A stretch of 64,000 bases of DNA from Polytrichum commune (Eukaryota; Streptophyta; Polytrichopsida; Polytrichales; Polytrichaceae). The notes below the pieces were generated by a model. The model saw only the letters and a list, made by a program, of their open reading frames with translations. It had not been told where the DNA came from and did not search any database. A program made the translations under genes and the position numbers. Shown piece after piece: positions 36,560 through 50,200 of this stretch. The DNA lies in contig OX485809.1 in assembly GCA_950295325.1 (NCBI GenBank), forward strand, positions 17,176,001-17,240,000, in the 5' to 3' direction. How positions within the stretch are numbered: the stretch's first letter is position 1; each line of letters starts with the position of its first letter.

Positions 36560-36880
36560 CTTGTAGGATATGAAATACCCAATTAGTGCAAGATGATTAG
36601 CAAATCCGTTTCATGCCTGGAACCATTTGCCTCATAAATTTTGGAGCTCATATGAATATCTTGGTAATTATCAAAGTGAAGATTCTCATGCTCAGTAAGT
36701 GGTCATAGAGGCCCCCCAAATCATGTTGACTATTGGTCCTAGAATGGTTATCAAATCTCGAGCATGTAGGCCAATCTCTTTTAAATATGTGTCATTTTGG
36801 TGTCTGTTCTTAGATCCACACTTAACCACATACCACTGAAATATAGGTGTCCAGATTATTTTTGTGTTGGAATTAGGCAC
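36560..36880 (-). repeat. Dispersed repeat R3, inverted copy in RIN2/3 leader intron
   Basis: Runs inverted from ttgtaggatatgaaatac through ttttggagctcat, aagtgaagattctcatgc and ttttggtgtctgttcttaga to tataggtgtcc. Similar inverted copies lie at 45380-45690 and 55330-55600. Confidence 0.65.
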
Positions 36881-37910
36881 GTCTGCCTTAGTAATAATCA
36901 GATAGTCATCATTCATGGTCTTGAAACCCGAGATGCCTTGATTTTACAGTGTTTAGCTCTCACGATGACATTGTGTTGGAATCAGTCTCTCGTTACCTTT
37001 TGATTTCCTTTTCCTACCTAGGGTTCCTGGATCGTCAAGGTCATCCTTTGTCACTATTCAATATCTTATCACAGAGATTGATGTGTACAAGGGCTGAATG
37101 GAATTTCAAATAGTGAATACATGCTTCTCTAGTCACTCATTGTAGTTGTAGGCTATCTAGCACAAAATGTAAAGAAATTCTTGCAATTCTGATTCCCATG
37201 AATGCTATAGCTCAGTTGGCAACACGTGTACTGTTTTAATCTCTGAACTTTAAAAGGCCAATGTTTTTAATATCATAATATTATTGGAAGGAGAATAAAT
37301 TCAATTTATGTGGATGCAGGTTTTGGAATTACATCAGCAGTTTGCAATTTAAAAGGGTCTGCAATGGCGGCTTGAAGCAATAACCAGAGGGTATCCTGTG
37401 TACCACAACATCACCAGACTTTGGACATCAAGCCATCTATATTGAACTTATCGATTGCTTCTGGCAGTGCCTCCTTGCATCTGTTGATGCAAGCAGGGGT
37501 TCAGAATATTCTCAATCGAACGACTTCTTTTTCTAGAAGCTATTTATTTGAATCATGTCTCAGTCCGTTTTTAGTTCTATACATGGTGGACTCAACGCAA
37601 GCAGTGGCTATCAATTAGCCTTGTACATCACCGGCCTATAGCACTTTTTTCCAGCCCACAAAGATAAACATGCAGAGTTGTGCATTTGTGCATCAGACCA
37701 TCCAGAATTGCATACTCTTCAACTTTTCTGTCTCAATGTTTTTCTTCTCCCTTACAAGCCCGGACTCTAAATGTATCCTGAAGGCTGCAGTTGTATGGTG
37801 TGGTCAAAGCATCATTTAGTGGCAATATCTCGTTGTGGAGGTTATGTAGATTGTGAGGCCTTTGCATTCGCGAGGACTAGGTGAAGATTTCAGTTAGTTT
37901 GTCAACGAAG

Positions 37911-40900
37911 ATGGGGATTGGATATGGGCCTGTTGTGGCACTATACACTGCCCTGAGTATTGGTGGTATTGCTTGGAAACTGAACTCAGTGCTTCGAAGC
38001 ACTTACAATGAAGATCAGCAAGCTTTGGATCCCACAGAAGCTGCCCATATGCTTCAGTCACTTCTTCAGTCATCTGTAATGGTTGCACTACTTGGCAATC
38101 TGATGGTCAACTTCTTCCTGCTCATCACACTTTCAATGAAGGTGAGAGATTACAATGCACCTCTTAAAATAAAGCTGGAATTGGGGAATCTGTTGAACTT
38201 GTAGAGACCAAGACGATACTTTAGTCTTCAATGTAGGGTCATTGGTGTATTTATTATGGGCCAGCTTACACTCTTACAATTGGTGACTAAAGTTTACTTA
38301 CACTACTGGTATGGAATACTCATCGTGAAATCAAGTGGGCAAGGAGAATATATTCTTTGCAGTACAGATGGCAATGATACGCATAATGACAACTCTCCCT
38401 TTGTGTGAACATTGCTGTCCCTTTTAGAAGTATTGGACTAGGTAGTTTTTGTCCTTTTAAGAGGAGTTCGTGCCTTGGGCTTGCCACCATAAATAATAAG
38501 CACTTGAAGAGTTCCTGAGATGGAAGTGGGTCACACAAGAGAGGCAGTGCACTCAAGTTGTGTGGCCTAATCCAAAACTGTTGTATGTGTCAGATGGTCT
38601 TCTTTGGTCAGCTGTCTCTAGTTGAGACACAGAAGGTGGTGGAGCGTCTGATCAACTATGTTCTTTTCAAGGTAATTTATTTGTGTCTTATTTGTTAAGT
38701 TGCAAGTCTCTTGTACCACTCTTCAATTGAGAGACAATGTTCAGTATGCATATGACATAATGTTTCAGGCAAATTGTTCTCTGCTCAATGAGATGAAGTT
38801 CTAAGAGATGTGCTTAGACTGAAATAGGGACATGTCAGTTGTGTACCATTGTATTGTACTTGATGTGCACCTCCTCAACTGGGTCTCACTCATTACTTGA
38901 TATGCTTTTGCAGGGCCTGTTCTTAACTTGGGTGGTCCGACCAGAAATGATGCAAATTGCAGTATGGCTTGCATGGTTTGCTGTTCTGGGCTTCTTGAAG
39001 GTAATAGTAGTACCACTTTGCAAAATTACTGCAATGTGGCTTGACAAGCTTGCTTCCATCAAGGTGTCTCTTTGCCTGTAGAATGATTGTCCTTGGGCAC
39101 TATTTTCTTGGGGCTCTTTCCCAGGGACCTGGGTAAATATACGAACACTTAAAGCTTTGAATGGCCTGTTTCTGCATTGCCATCTACACCTGTCATTGGT
39201 GAGCATTACACTGCTAGTGGGACTAGTTTCTAACAGGAATAGGTGGAAGTTGGATGCAGATGTTTCAAGGCCTGGCAAGGGATCGTCTTGAACGTTTGAA
39301 TGCTTCACCTACTGCAACCATGTTTTCACATATAAGGGTGTTTGCAGTCCTCTTATTTGTTCTTCTATTTGACTTGCTTTGGTAATCTTCTGTCTCTTCA
39401 ACCATTTTTTACTGATCTTGGACTCGATAAAGTTGCACTGTTTTGAAGATTGTCACCCATGTAAATTTCACAGTAATACAACTGGTCAGGGATTAAGAAC
39501 TAATCGCTGGTAGGATTCTTCTTGCTGTAACTTATAGCCATCTCCTCAACAACTGTCATGATATTCCCATAAGTTACAAGGGCAATCTGCTCCTTAGAAT
39601 ATTGTGTAAAGTATGGTGCGCAAGGCAACGTTTTGTTTATGACACAGAAGGATGGTTATAATCTGCTCTTTCAGGATGCAGCTTTGTTTGGTACTGTTTA
39701 AAGATACAGGCACCAGCACCTTCTTGCTGCTCCTATTTGAGCCTCTCAGCATAGCATTTGATACTCTGCAGGTAATTTCGTAGACCTAATGTTCCATCAA
39801 GTGCGTTCTCTTTGTTGAATGATATGCATGTTCCTGCTTGAAAGCATCAGCAAGAGTATCCATTTAGCAACAAGTATAGCTGACAGCAAATTTTTGCCAT
39901 GGCAGGCAGTAATCGTGCACGGTATGCAGCTGGTTGACACTTGGCAACGGCAGAAGCTTGACATTTCTGCACATGATACTAATTTGCAGCCTTCAGAGAG
40001 GTCTGCTGCTGGTATGTGTGTCTAATCTCTCTTTTATTGCTAATTCTTCTTACTACTTGAAACAGGACGGAAATTCAGGAATCCAATTCAGCTGAACTGG
40101 TTTTTAACTGTATGCACCTGTTGTTTAAGCTCACCAAGTCAGTGGGGTTTACTCACCCTTTTGAATTCTAAGGGTGATAGTGTATTGCATTGTAATGCAA
40201 CAGGTAACTCTAGATTCTATTAGTTAGTTCTTGTTGTGATCACACTAGTATATGTTTGCTGATATGACCAGATGCCCAGTTTGCTGTGCTGACTTGAGCT
40301 CTCAATGGTTCTAGAATGATAATTCTGTGTTGGCATATGGGAAGGTAGGAATCAATGTTCATATGTACCTCAGGAGCACTTGTCTCGCTTCTGAATACTC
40401 ACCTATTGCAAGGTTTTGTTGGATGCATGCAGGGTTGGTTCACAAAAGATCTGGTTTGATTTTAGGGTGCTTGTGTAGGTGCAGCTTGGGAATGGCGTGG
40501 AACAGTTGTACGGAATTGTAGTTTTGTGATGGACATTGTTAGCTTGTTGCTGGCTTTGGGCCACTGTGTCCATATATGGTGGCTCCGGGGACTTGCATTT
40601 CAAGTGGTTGATGCCATACTTTTCCTCAATTTGCGGGTAAAGTTTGCCATTCCTTTTTTCAAAAAGTAGATCTTGTTTCTCTCTGAGCATGATTTTTATC
40701 ACAGCAATTTTGCATTCTTTTTTTGTCTCTATGATTAACTGTCCTCGTTATTTTAAAATGTTTTGAAAGTACTGTAGACTTGTATAGCAGAATCTTCTTG
40801 TTGGTCAAAATGAAGGCTCTGGATTTTATGTGTTCCTGACTAATTGGATTTTTTTTTTTCCTACACATGTTTCTGGATGGTATATATTGGGGCCGAATTC

Positions 40901-43785
40901 TGAGTCTGACACTTTGACAGGCTTTGTTAAGTGCTATTTCCAAGAGGATAAAAGGCTTCATGCGACTACGCACAGCCATGACAACTTTGCAAGGAGCACT
41001 TCCAGATGCAACACAGGATGAGCTTCTTGCTTATGAAGATGATTGTGCAATTTGCAAGGTGTGTACTAATGCTGGACTTGTATATAGGTGAATGCATTGT
41101 ATTAATATACAATTACACCAATGGTATCAAAGAACCTGCACAACTGGTATCAAAATTATAATACCAGTCAAATATTGATGCTTGTTGCGAAAATCAATAT
41201 CATCCTAATAACGTTGAAAGTAGGGTAAGTGTACCTAGCTATGCAGGTTTCTGGGTGTTCATAGATTTGAATGGTATGTTAAAAAAAATAAAAAAAATAA
41301 AAAACCCCTCAAATATTTGTATCCTACTCGTAATAAAAGTTGAAATTTTTCGTTATACATACCCAAGTGGTATCTAAAAAAAGGTGATACCAGTTCATCA
41401 CTGGCTTGTACTTCTCCAAGAAATCTCTGAATGTTTCTTTTGTTTTTATCATGAAGTAACTAACTTGATTGTTGTACTTTCAGGAGCCGATGGCCAGAGC
41501 GAAACGGCTCCCTTGTGCTCACCTGTTTCATCTTGCTTGCCTGAGATCATGGTCTGTTCTCACTCTTAAATCTTAAATTTAGAAAGTGTTGAACAAAAAT
41601 GTAATGTATGTTTGCTCAATAGTACAGGAAATTTAGTTTGCTTTCAAATCATTATTTCTCAATGGTTTTTGTAGAGTTACAGGTAAAGACTTGCACTTAA
41701 TTACTCCCGACTGAGTAAGCACAAGCAGCAGCAAAATCTTGATGTCTTCGGAATACTTCAACATAACTCAAGAACAGATGATGTTGGATATCTTGATAAA
41801 ATTTGAAAACTACATGGATTTCATTTGAGTGACTTACAGACCTCAAATTGGTATTATCCAGTTTACAAACTCTGCATGTTGTGTGTTAGATGAGTATATT
41901 GCCATACATACATGTCATACATACATTAGATGCACTCTTTTTCTGGACATCTGTATGAAACCAGCAAGGAATGATCTGTTTCTAAGAGTGAGCTCTCATA
42001 TATTGACAAGTTAAGCTTCGTCTGTGGATGAGGAAAGTTGTGTGGAGCCCTCCAAAACTTTGCTTTCCTGAAGTTATGCACAGCAAGTATATGATGTACA
42101 GGATTTCAATCCCAAGATTTCTGTAAACAGATATTTGAACAGAGTTATAATACATTCTGCAGCATTTGGTGAGAGATTTATCAATAAGACCATATTACTA
42201 CACCAGATGCTTCTGGTAACAAATTAAGGTGGATGTTGACAGGCTGGACCAAGGATTGGCAGAGACATATTCCTGCCCTACCTGCCGCAGGCCCCTTTTT
42301 ATGGGGGGGTTGCGCACAGCGACACAGAATCTGCAGCGCTTGGCTTCTGTGCCTAATCTACCTCCTGGTGCAAGGGATTTGCAGGCACAGGACCAACAAG
42401 TCCCTGTAACACTCCCATCTCCACCTCTCACCACCTTGGCTCCTTCGGCCAATCCACACTGGAATGCTCCAATCACCAGCACATGGACGTGAGTTTCCTT
42501 ATCTTCCCTAAAGATTCCATACCTTAGAATTTTATTGGGCTCTTTTGAGAGTACGATGCTTTTTGAGACTGCAGGTTTATGGGTCTCTTTTTGTGAGGCT
42601 TTGCTGTTTTTTCTTCGAATGGTCATTACAATTATCTTTAACTCAATGGAACTTTTCATTGGGAGGTACCCCCTATGATTTTCCAATGGTTGCTTTGCAT
42701 ACAATACTAATGATGTCTTTCCAACCGTGGTGCATGCTTGGAAGTAATGTTTGAATTTGAATGAAGAGCAACATATTTCAATTCATTGGGGGCCAAACTC
42801 AATTTAGCACCTCCTGGCATACCAAAATGAGGTTGACCCTCCATGAATAGATATAGAATGTTCAAAATTCCACACTACCTTCAATCCTCCACCATAAACT
42901 TACCAAACATGGGAGGTTTTGTATGCACAACAACTAACTTCCGACCAAAAGTTATGGTGAGTCAGAGTATAACTCTAATGTAGTTGGTGTTTGTGTCACT
43001 TTTGAACGCTACCAAATATCTAAGTCTGATGTCAGATTTAGTGTTATCTTTGGATTCTGTTTTTGGAGAAGCTATCTTGTGGAATGTGGAGGTGTTTACT
43101 GAATAGGTCTTTTATTCATTTGCCAGGGGTACGGGAGAGTCAGGTCCAGTCGAGGTAGTAGCAGCAATAGGTGAGGCGAATGGATCACAAACAGATGCTC
43201 AGGGGACAGGCAGTGGTCTTGGACGCTTTCATTTAATGATGCGACAACTCTCTGGGGGAGGACAAGGCCATGGTCTGGGGGAGGAGGCCTCCTGGGGATG
43301 GTGGCCATTTGGAGGAGAAAGCAGCGTTCAGTCAAGTAGGGGCAACAGACATGACACAATTGCTGGTCTTCGACGCAACAATGTCTCCACTGGGCTGCGC
43401 ACTCGACAAGACACACGGATAACTGCCATGGTTAGCATGGTTCGTGAGGTTCTTCCACATGTTCCAGATGAGCTTATTGCACAGGTACGCTATGGATGCC
43501 ATGTCATTTTGCCAAGTGTAAATTTCTCCTACCATTTGAAACGAGTAATTTCAATATGGGACAAAGAACCTGCCAACTTTATGCATTTTTTTTATATTGG
43601 TTATTGCTCCTGAATGTACCCCCCATCATGTTCCATTCCTTGATGTGTTTAGGAAGTGATGGCAGATTAAGTCATGTGATTGTTGCAGTACTTCCATACT
43701 ATGGAACACTCACTCGAAGCTGCTTGAATTGCAGGACTTGCAGCGAACTAATTCTGTGACTGCCACTGTCAATAACCTTCTATGA
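37911..43785 (+). CDS. RIN2/RIN3-like: RIN2/RIN3-like membrane RING-H2/CUE E3 ubiquitin ligase (12 coding exons)
   Basis: Exons: 37911-38141, 38594-38671, 38914-39000, 39260-39381, 39675-39771, 39906-40011, 40479-40636, 40921-41058, 41484-41551, 42243-42488, 43127-43484, 43735-43785. All junctions are GT-AG, phases match throughout, and the product is 579 aa, close to the roughly 578 aa of Arabidopsis RIN2. Residues 1-300 hold several hydrophobic segments (for example LLLLFEPLSIAF). A RING-H2 spans about 335-376: CAIC, then CAHLFHLAC, then CPTC. A CUE-like domain closes the protein (about 542-579: MVREVLPHVPDELIAQ through NNLL). Known family role: membrane-anchored ubiquitin ligases related to animal gp78/AMFR; RIN2 and RIN3 act in RPM1/RPS2-dependent hypersensitive response. 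An in-frame ATG at 37881 would add 10 residues, but a good acceptor (ATTTCAG, ending 37893) lies between the two, so the inner ATG, matching the family N-terminus, is preferred. All key RING ligands are present. Confidence 0.93.
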
Positions 43786-46700
43786 TTGGTGGTGGGCAGA
43801 TCCCTTGGTGTATAACCTGAGAGAGAGTTTTCAGACAAATGCCAATATCTGTTGGCCAGTACACTTTGTGCAAATGGCTGAAGTATAATGTGCTCCCGGA
43901 TAATAGAGGTAAAGCTGACCTTAGCAATCAGTTAATACCTCCAAGGAGCTCAAACTTCATCAAGTTACTTGTCTGGGTCCATATGGTATCAATGTAAGGT
44001 GAAGAGAATCTGCGCTACTACAATGTGGCTGCAAAAAGGCTTCGATAAAACCATCATGTACACAATCCATGTCAATAGGTCAGTAGCTATAACCGTAGTT
44101 CTAGGGACACCATATCATGCAGGAGAGCAGCTTCTTGCCACTCATGAGCTTAGCTAGAAAAATATTCTTCCTGCCAGTGTAGAGTTTGTTTGTCCTTATA
44201 TTTATTTACCATGAGTTGTGCTTCACTTCTACAGAAGTTATCAGTGGTTGATCATTATACAGAGGCTCACTCTCATCCAGTATTTCTTTTCAAGGGTCTC
44301 CCATTGTATCACGTAAAGTAGAACCTTGACGACCATAATGAACATTGGAAGTGGGCGGAATGTGGTCATGAAGTTCCTTAACATGCAACTCTTATATGGA
44401 TTCTTGTATATATCATCGACCACCCCGGAGCTGCCAATAGCCCATAGGTGAGATTGTTTCTGGCTCAATTACTGCCAAACTGGCAGTACAGATGAGTTTT
44501 GTGTAATATGCAGAGATGTGGTGATTATTCTGACAATTCCTTGAGTTGATTTGGCTTGTTTCATCTTTGGGATTTGTAGTGACTCTTTCTGTTTGAATGA
44601 ATACAAGCATTCATCTGGTTGTGAAGGGGATGTGACTTCAGGAACTCATGAACTTAATTGTACATGTACATTCATTCATAGGTGGTCACTTAAACATATA
44701 TGATCTTTTGAAAATCGCTGTTCTTTTAGGAGTTGAATCTAAGTTAGTACCTGTCAAAAGATTTTTTGTGTTGTCCTGTTGCCAAGTGATCTCCAATTTC
44801 ATTCATTCAGTGTTGCACCCCCATGAATACTGTACACTTGTGACCAACACCTATTTACAAACAGTGTCCTGAATTTATAGAAATTCTATCTGATATTGTA
44901 CTGAAATGAAATGATATTGATTCTCAATTCCAGGAAACTAGAAGGCTTATCGGACTAAAACAGATGGTATCAAACAGGCTAATTCACTAGAGCAGCTGAG
45001 TGCAGTAGCTCCTTGATATAGAGTCTAATATCAACTTAACAATCCAATTGGAAGACTTGACTCCATAGTACTACATTCTCAAATAGTAAAGAGAACTTAT
45101 CTTCAATGAAGTTATAGAGGGGAAAACACAAAATGTGCCTCATTTTCAACTACATTGTGAGCAAGAGTGGCATAATTTGTTAGCTCTAGGGGTTGGGATA
45201 GTTGACCACTAGCCAGTTTCATTGGCGTGTCTATGATTTGAGGTGCAATACACAACAATGATTTTTTGTTGGGGTGGTGTCAATGGTTGCTTCAAGTACA
45301 ATTTATATTCTTAGTTGAGAAAGTCGTTGAGGTGGAGGTAAGGTTAGCATGTTTGAAATGGAAACTTTTCTCTATGCACCCACTTCTCATACGATATGAA
45401 ACACACTAGTACAAGATGATTCTCAAATTCAAATTGTGTCTGTAATCACTTTCCTCATAATTTTTGGAGATTGCATGAATATCCTTTTCCTTGTCAAAGT
45501 GAAGATTCTATGAGTTTCTAAGTGATCATATAGGTCCCCCCTTAATGTTGACTATTGCGTCTAGAATGATTAACAACTTCTAAGCACATAGTCTAATCTC
45601 TTTACAACACATTCCTTTTTGGTGTCCGTTCTTAGATTTGCACCCAACCATGCACCAATCAAATGTAGGTGTCTATTTAAAAGAAAACAATAAATTTGGC
45701 ACATCTACTTTAATCTAAAATTTTTCCCATAAGGTATAAAAGAAGCTCCACACTTTAGCATGAAAGGCCTCCTTGAGAGTATCAAATGTGATTTTTGGAT
45801 GGTTTGGGGTTTCGATTTGCACACAATTCAAACATGTAAAAACTAATTATGCTGTTTTGGGAATTAGACACAGCAGAACTCTTTCTTGATCCGTGGCAAA
45901 ACATTTTCCTTGAAAATAGTAGCTTCTCTAATAAAATCAAGAAATACCCCCTACATATCCTTGGGAAATAGTGTTCTTGACACATTCTGAGGAATTAGCC
46001 TTAAAATTGCACAATATCTCTTCCATGGCCTTGATATCCTGGTCGCAGAGTCAGTCTTATGACACTCAATCATGATGTAACTACTTTCAGAATTCATCAG
46101 GAGATGAGGATATCCTACAGATCCTTTGGTAGACTTGGATATTCTTGACACATTCTCAGATGGATTAGCCTTAAAATTGCACACTCCTCTCTTCCATGGC
46201 CTTTGATACGCGCAAGTTGCTAAAATTGTCTAGGTACCTAATTGTTTTACTCTTGATTATGTGAGTGTTGCAATACTCAATTTCATTCGAATCAGGCATT
46301 GTGCCAATCTGTAGATTTCCAGAGAGTGATGATTCTGCAGAGCGTAAATCTCAAAGCGCCTCCAATTACTCAGGAGGTCTCTCAAAATTTTGCTCAGCAT
46401 AATTTGTAATTGAAGCCTGCCACAAGAATCAAGTGGCTTATACATGGCAAAGGTGCGTACAAAGCAGAAAGGAGAAATACAAGTGAAACTTGTTAAATAC
46501 TGGTCCCAAACGCTTCAGCTCTCATTGTCAAGCTCACTGGTTTCTTGAAGGTTTGGCAATTGCAAATCGTTTTGGTGAGTATTCTTCAGGACAGCTTGCT
46601 TAAAAGCCAAGAGAGATCTGAGTCCACCATGGGTCTCAAACTATTGTAGTCTTAAAGCAAGTCACAAATTGAGACTACGGGAAAGGAAGCACCAGCTTCT

Positions 46701-47282
46701 TTCCACTGTCCATTCATTACCCTCCACATTACTGAGTGGCTTGGTACAAGTATCGATCCATCAAGTGGCAGAACTTCGATAAAACTGCATTCATCTTTAA
46801 GAGATTCAATTCTTCCTTAAGTAGTAGAAAATTTTGAGACTATCTGGCAGATGTAAGCTCTCCATGCCCATTCACCAGTAACATGGAGTGAACTTGCAAG
46901 CAGTTTAGAAACACAAGAAACCCTCAGTCCATTCACTTGAGTCCCAAGAGACAAACGGGATTCCCACTTGTAAATCAGAGCACTTTGTATGAAAGCATAA
47001 CCTGCACTTGGCTCAAAATTCATACCGCTCATGGTTCACCGCACTTCACTTCCACAGCAGTATCCAGTTCAGGAGCTGTGCTAATGTCACTACTCAATCA
47101 AATTAAAATAAACTCCCGTCATTCAAAGACCAATTTGGCCCTCCGTCAGATGAACTCAATCACACATCTGCAAAACTAGGAGTTGCCTGGAGTCTGTGCA
47201 CCTACATGATCGAGTAGATGATTTTTACAAGTTTGTACAAGGGAAAAACTGTGCCCAGCTGAGCAGCTCAAAGGCAGCCCAC
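43786..47282. other. Intergenic / 3' UTR space between two convergent genes
   Basis: No further coding exon was recognised. The first few hundred bases probably hold the RIN2/3 3' UTR, and about 46.5-47.28 kb the HVA22k-like 3' UTR, since its base composition resembles the genes more than the flanking repeats. A dispersed repeat copy lies at 45380-45690. A direct repeat of about 80 bp (45961-46045 and 46134-46215, sharing ttcttgacacattc and ttagccttaaaattgcaca) lies within it. Confidence 0.5.
45380..45690 (-). repeat. Dispersed repeat R3, inverted copy
   Basis: ccacttctcatacgatatga, gtgaagattct, ccttttt-ggtgtccgttctt and aaatgtaggtgtcta match 36560-36880 in order. Confidence 0.65.
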
Positions 47283-50200
47283 TCAATCTGAAGGTGGTGG
47301 GCGATCCGTATATATCCATCCAGCCTCATCTGGATTTTCATCGAGTGCTGCGGAATCGTCTGCCGATGGTGATGAAGTATTATCTGGAGGAGTGGGAGCG
47401 CCCAACAAGTTCGATCCTCCCACTGCCCTTGTGGTGTTCTGCAAAGCCTCTTGTGCAGCTTGGCACACTGCACCACAACATTGCAATGCACATTATTGAA
47501 AGCAACAGACATAATAACAATAATAATAATAGCTTTAACCGTCCATACTCTTAAGGACCTGAGTTAATACGAATTGAAAATGGTATATGGTAGGGGTTTC
47601 CTGTGTCCACACCTGAGTGGTAAGCATGTACTTGATTGGTTGTTTCTTAGACATGATAAATTGCCACTTTATTTTGAGCTAGAACTTGATGCTTTACTGT
47701 AAGAGCTAATGGGATCTTAGCACTAAGTGGTGTCTTGAGTACCACTTTGCCCATCATCGAGTGAGACATCGTATGCCACATAGGATTTTATGGAACTTCC
47801 AAATTAGGTCTGGATGCGTTGTGGGTTTGTTATTTTTCTACCATTGTGTTACCACTGGCTTACGACTTGGTGTAGTCAGACCCTAGGTCAAAATCATCAA
47901 TATGGTTCGGCTGTAACTCTACCACCAACAGTGCAACTCAAATATCGATCATCACACATTCAACACTTGCCTAGGGTTGCACATTTCTGGAATATGTGCT
48001 TGATGGCTAGAACCTCTCGTTGGTGGCTCAAAATGAAGTTGTTCTGCAATTCAAGAACCTCAAGTATATCGGTTAAAATTTAGAGATAGAGATAACAAAA
48101 TCACACCAGTCTTTGACTTGCAAAAGAAAACCACAATCCCAAAATTTCTAACTTGTCATTTTTGAGTTATATTAAATTGAGAACCTAGGAAAGAAAATTT
48201 TCCAAAATATACCAAATGCAAACCACCAAGGCTGGTAAACAAGATCAACAATTAGTGATTATGAAAGGTTGCCTCACCAGCTCATTGCGAGTGCCATCCA
48301 CAATGCAATCCAGTTTGGCCTGATGCTTCAAAAGCAATGGCCGTATAAACTTGGTGTACAAATACCAGGCTCCCTAGGAACATGGTGCACTTCTGGTAAG
48401 AAGATGCAAGAAAAGCTTGCCAAATTACAGCAAAACGGCAAGGACAAGATTTAGGTTGATAAATACAATCAAACATAGTGCTCAAAATTCATACAATTCA
48501 GTTCCAAAAACATTGGTCTCAACATACCCCCTACAATGAAATTACTTGCAACCAATGGATAAGATATGATCCACATTTAAACATTCCTCTACTCACATGT
48601 TTCTCAAGTGGTGAAGTTTGGAAACTACATCAGCTATTTTGAGAAGCTTTCAAAGGTATCGTTGTAAGTATCACGAAAACAATTTTTACAGACTAAGAAA
48701 AGGCATGTGGAAGAAACATTCCATTCAAAGAATAAAGAGTGAAGTAGTCAAGCATAAAGGATAAAGCAAGGAGGGCGAGGGGAGGAACACATTGCAAAAA
48801 AGAGGCACAGAATGTGTGAAATCAACAAATTCATTGAAGAAATGCTTCAAAAATGTATAAAATCCACTGGAAGATGTCAAAGGATATGGAACCTGAAATC
48901 AAAAGCTTGAAGCTCAAAATGCAAACAGAGGCAACTTCAAATCATGGAAGAAATAAGAGAATGTGGAGAAAATATAGAATAGCTTGAAACCCTGATGAAT
49001 ATATTTGAGAAGTGTGGAACATACATAATTTCTTGGGAGCTGAAGCCATATTAAGAATGCAAACTTAGCATGGTAGTAAAAGGGAAACCTGCAAAGCACC
49101 AACACCCATTTACATACACAACCGAGTAATAAAAAATTTAAAGGATAATCAAGTGAATGAAACACATTTCAGGACAAACCTACACTCTCAAATATTGTAA
49201 TGCATATCTTGGCATCCAACGCAAAGCCCAGAAATTACCAGGACAACACTTTGTCAGAAAAAAATTCCACGACGCTGAAGCACCCATAGGCTGCCAAAGT
49301 CCCACAAAAACAATCAATAACTTGAGAATAGAATCAGGGTCTGTCTATGATCGACAAAGTCACTTGAACATCAATCATTCCTTGTCAGCTTCATGGCCTT
49401 CAAAACTGGTTTTCATAAACATAAACAGCTCATGTGCATGGATGAGAAGTAGTCTCCTGGTGCACAATTACATTGCAATGGTGCTACTTCCAAATGCACA
49501 CACTTCACCTTCACAAGCGGCAGACACAATAAAGCGAGAATGATCGGCCTCAAAATTGAGAGAAACATTGGCCAAATCTAGCAATGTAAACCAGTCCTAT
49601 CTGTGACCAGTCAACCCTGCCAAATGTGATGATCGCCTGAATTTGGCTACTTCCCAATACCTCTGAAAGATGTCGTCAATGGGATTCCTAGATCACACAT
49701 AGTTTTGGCAAGCTCAATATTCAATGAATCTACAAAAACATGTAAGATCTATCATAATTGGGCCCATGTTCCAAGTCAGATTTTCTGAGGATAGTAGAGA
49801 CACCCTTCAAATGGGAAAGGAATACCTGCCCAGTAGACTAGCCACTGCTCTTGTTCTGCATGATTATTCTGCTCAATCACCTTGTGCGTGGAATACACTG
49901 GGAATCCAATGCACACAACGGTACTGCACCATGCGAGGCAAGACTTTCATATAAGGCCTCATGCACACAAACCTTTATGCATTCCTCGTTTCACAAGATA
50001 TTTCAATGCATGTTACACTGAACCAAATATGGCATGGATGGAAACAATTACGAGACACAATATGATAGGCCACGTTGTATTCCTCATGCCCCACCATAAA
50101 TTGGTTAGAAATTCCTCAAAAGTAGTAATTCTCGTCTTGTTCAAAGGAAGTAACAGAATGGCAATGCCATGAGGTTTACCAAGCAGTTCTTAAAATGGCA

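Larger units (their letters stand above)
35000..37910 (+). promoter_or_regulatory. Probable promoter, 5' leader and leader intron(s) of the RIN2/3-like gene
   Basis: From about 35030 to 35640 the sequence is clearly richer in G+C than its surroundings. It carries AGGGTTT telo-box elements (35078-35084 and near 35610), typical of plant promoters and first leaders. A strong donor (CAG|GTACGT) lies at 35220/35221. Possible leader acceptors are TGGATGCAG|G at 37319/37320 and ATTTCAG|TT at 37893/37894, the latter 17 nt before the chosen start. Short frames inside (35159-35512, 37421-37618) have no family resemblance and are treated as untranslated or upstream ORFs. A dispersed repeat copy sits at 36560-36880, inside the putative leader intron. 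The exact transcription start cannot be seen. Confidence 0.55.

Noticed and set aside
37202-37265. Sequence like a tRNA A box (tagctcagttgg)
   Set aside because: No B box, cloverleaf or acceptor stem follows, so a tRNA or SINE head is not supported.
38886-39308. 140-codon minus-strand frame
   Set aside because: Runs antisense through two RIN2/3 exons and an intron with no recognisable domain.
42198-42704. 168-codon minus-strand frame
   Set aside because: Antisense shadow of the RIN2/3 exon encoding the end of the RING.
47225-47512. 95-codon minus-strand frame overlapping the HVA22k last exon
   Set aside because: Alternative frame of the same exon; the other frame joins in phase with the preceding exon.
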